From Ekhidna sp. (GTDB lineage Bacteria; Bacteroidota; Bacteroidia; Cytophagales; Cyclobacteriaceae): a stretch of DNA of 7,525 nt. Shown here in pieces: positions 6,608-7,525 of this stretch. How positions within the stretch are numbered: the stretch's first letter is position 1; every line of letters starts with the position of its first letter. Location: positions 1 to 7,525 of the forward strand of contig JAPPDO010000336.1 of NCBI GenBank assembly GCA_028821635.1. Reading direction: 5' to 3'. The translations under genes and the position numbers were made by a program. The notes below the pieces were generated by a model. That model saw only the letters and a program-made list of their open reading frames with translations, made no database searches and was not told the DNA's origin.

Positions 6608-7263
6608 TCCGGCAAATCCCAAACTTGATGACTTCATTCAATCTTATCACAGGCTGTATTGGGATTTACTTTACTTTATCAGGACATAAAATTGAGGCTT
6701 TATACTTTGTGCTTCTTGCGTTTTTTTTTGATGTCTTGGATGGGCTGCTCGCACGATTATTAAATGCTAAGTCCAACGTTGGGGGTCAGCTTGATTCTCT
6801 GGCAGACCTTGTCTCTTTTGGTCTTTTACCCACTTTTTACCTGATGAATCTATTAAAGGAGCAAACCTCATTTTTTTGGATAGGGATTCTTATCGCTCTG
6901 TTTTCAGCCTATCGTCTGGCAAACTTCAATGTTGATGACAGTCAGACAGAACATTTTTTAGGACTCCCTACACCGACCAATGCAATGATGATAACTTCTT
7001 TATTCTTATTGCCATTTGAATTAACAGTGCCATTGCTGCTATTCGTAATCTCTTGCTCATGCTTCTTATTAGTATCACCTATTAGGCTTTTAGCACTAAA
7101 ATTCAAAAACTATGGCTGGACCGGCAATGAAAGCAGATGGGTTCTGATTATCGGAATCATAACCTTGAGTCTCCTATTTCAGTGGGCTTTTATTCCATTG
7201 ATAGCACCTTTTTACATCATTGTTTCGATGACTTCATTTTTAGTATTTAAAAAATTGAAATAG
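6604..7263 (+). CDS. pssA: CDP-diacylglycerol--serine O-phosphatidyltransferase
   Basis: PssA transfers a phosphatidyl group from CDP-diacylglycerol to serine in the inner membrane, giving phosphatidylserine, which is usually decarboxylated by Psd to phosphatidylethanolamine. The 219-residue protein carries the full CDP-alcohol phosphatidyltransferase motif: D43, D46-G47, A50-R51, G60, D64 and D68, with correct spacing. The segment YRLANFN (103-109) followed by FLGLPTP (118-124) is typical of serine-specific members. Several hydrophobic segments (about 8-27, 30-45, 89-103, 125-160, 178-215) fit a polytopic membrane enzyme of the Bacillus-type class, unlike the phospholipase-D-type PssA of E. 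coli. The start ATG lies inside the MBL gene's last codons (ATGA, 4-nt overlap), so translation is probably coupled. A run of nine T (6721-6729) encodes FFF just before D43. I see no clear terminator after the stop. Confidence 0.95.
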   Translation: MIRQIPNLMTSFNLITGCIGIYFTLSGHKIEALYFVLLAFFFDVLDGLLARLLNAKSNVGGQLDSLADLVSFGLLPTFYLMNLLKEQTSFFWIGILIALFSAYRLANFNVDDSQTEHFLGLPTPTNAMMITSLFLLPFELTVPLLLFVISCSCFLLVSPIRLLALKFKNYGWTGNESRWVLIIGIITLSLLFQWAFIPLIAPFYIIVSMTSFLVFKKLK

Positions 7264-7282
7264 ATAAAGTATGATGTATAAG

Positions 7283-7345
7283 TTGCAGCCCTCCGAGTGA
7301 TTCTTGCAGACCGGTCAGAGGTTCTTGCAGACCCCTCTCCGTGCT
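7283..7345. repeat. Three degenerate 21-nt tandem units
   Basis: TTGCAG occurs at 7283, 7304 and 7325, exactly 21 nt apart. TTCTTGCAGACC is exact at 7301-7312 and 7322-7333. Units 1 and 2 agree at 14 of 21 positions, and units 2 and 3 at 12 of 21. The third unit runs into the inverted intergenic repeat. Confidence 0.55.
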
Positions 7346-7377
7346 CTCTGTGGTTCAATCGTTATTAGTTTGTTCAG
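7332..7377 (-). repeat. Intergenic repeat, right copy, inverted relative to the left copy
   Basis: Read on the minus strand, this begins CTGAACAAACT, passes through AACCACA and continues as two tandem 9-mers, CACAGAGAG and CACGGAGAG. It matches 85-130 at 36 of 46 ungapped positions. The tandem 9-mer layout is shared with the left copy although the bases differ, which argues for a common element rather than chance. Confidence 0.65.
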
Positions 7378-7404
7378 TGAAGGCATGATACGAACAAAAA
7401 TAAA

Positions 7405-7440
7405 AATCATGGCAATCCTAAAAATCAAATAAATCCTGTT
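7405..7440. repeat. Four 9-nt phased AATC units
   Basis: AATC occurs at 7405, 7414, 7423 and 7432, exactly every 9 nt; the following five bases vary (ATGGC, CTAAA, AAATA, CTGTT). On the minus strand this reads as GATT-ending 9-mers. I recall similar strings in Bacteroidota intergenic DNA but could not check. Function is unknown. Confidence 0.55.
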
Positions 7441-7490
7441 CAAGACAAATCACACCCGAAGAAAAAAAATAAAAAAAACTTGCAAAAACA

Positions 7491-7521
7491 TTTGCATCTT
7501 TAAATTATCGTCTTACCTTTG
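7491..7521 (+). promoter_or_regulatory. Strong Bacteroidota-type promoter reading out of the window
   Basis: TTTG (7491-7494), a 19-base spacer and TACCTTTG (7514-7521) match the Bacteroidota primary sigma consensus (TTTG at -33, TAnnTTTG at -7) at every fixed position. Two runs of eight A (7462-7469 and 7471-7478) lie just upstream, where an UP-like element would sit. The predicted transcript starts at or just beyond the window end, so the gene it drives is not visible. Confidence 0.75.
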
Positions 7522-7525
7522 AGCC

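Larger units (their letters stand above)
7264..7490. other. Gene-free right intergenic region rich in short repeats
   Basis: No coding signal is seen. From left to right it contains three degenerate 21-nt units, the inverted copy of the left-end repeat, a 9-nt phased AATC array and A-rich tracts (7461-7478) leading into a promoter. GACCGGTC (7309-7316) is a perfect 8-bp palindrome. No hairpin with a T tract follows pssA, so how its transcript ends is unclear. Confidence 0.7.

Noticed and set aside
7309..7338. Terminator for pssA
   Set aside because: Only a short palindrome GACCGGTC and weak 4-5 bp pairings exist, with no T tract after them.
7395..7402. Minus-strand TATTTTTG as a -7 element
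   Set aside because: The nearest CAAA for a -33 is 23 bases away, outside the usual spacing, and no leftward gene follows.
7283..7440. CRISPR array
   Set aside because: Units of 9 and 21 nt are degenerate and contiguous, without unique spacers, and no cas genes are present.

Overview
The window looks like a chromosomal stretch of a Bacteroidota bacterium, probably Cytophagales-like (the order is inference). The evidence is moderate-to-low G+C, start codons without convincing Shine-Dalgarno sequences, TAnnTTTG-type -7 promoter elements, a DUF2911 protein, and a Bacteroidota-style outer-membrane protein that joins a peptidase-like domain, a beta-propeller and a barrel.

Layout: positions 1-253 are gene-free and hold a dispersed-type repeat and an AT-rich dyad. 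At 254-772 (+) is a secreted DUF2911 protein. It converges on a leftward cluster across a hairpin terminator at 785-810. In transcription order the leftward cluster is an FAD-dependent oxidoreductase broken by a frameshift (5931-4892), a 1068-residue secreted peptidase-like/propeller/barrel protein (4911-1705) and YicC endoribonuclease (1683-808). These are packed with a 20-nt overlap and a 21-nt gap. Divergent from the cluster, 37 bp away, a rightward pair encodes an MBL-fold (glyoxalase II/YcbL-like) hydrolase (5969-6607) and phosphatidylserine synthase PssA (6604-7263), joined by an ATGA stop/start overlap. Positions 7264-7525 are gene-free and hold three classes of short repeat, followed by a textbook Bacteroidota promoter pointing out of the window.

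How the genes work together: pssA makes phosphatidylserine, the precursor of phosphatidylethanolamine, and the large barrel protein is placed in the outer membrane, so envelope biogenesis is a loose common theme. YicC acts in RNA turnover. The oxidoreductase and MBL hydrolase have unknown substrates. I see no defence system, mobile element, CRISPR array or RNA gene.

The least ordinary items are the three-part outer-membrane protein with a degenerate zinc site, the clean single-base frameshift in the oxidoreductase, and inverted copies of one intergenic repeat near the two ends of the window, with 9-nt and 21-nt phased repeats beside the right-hand copy.
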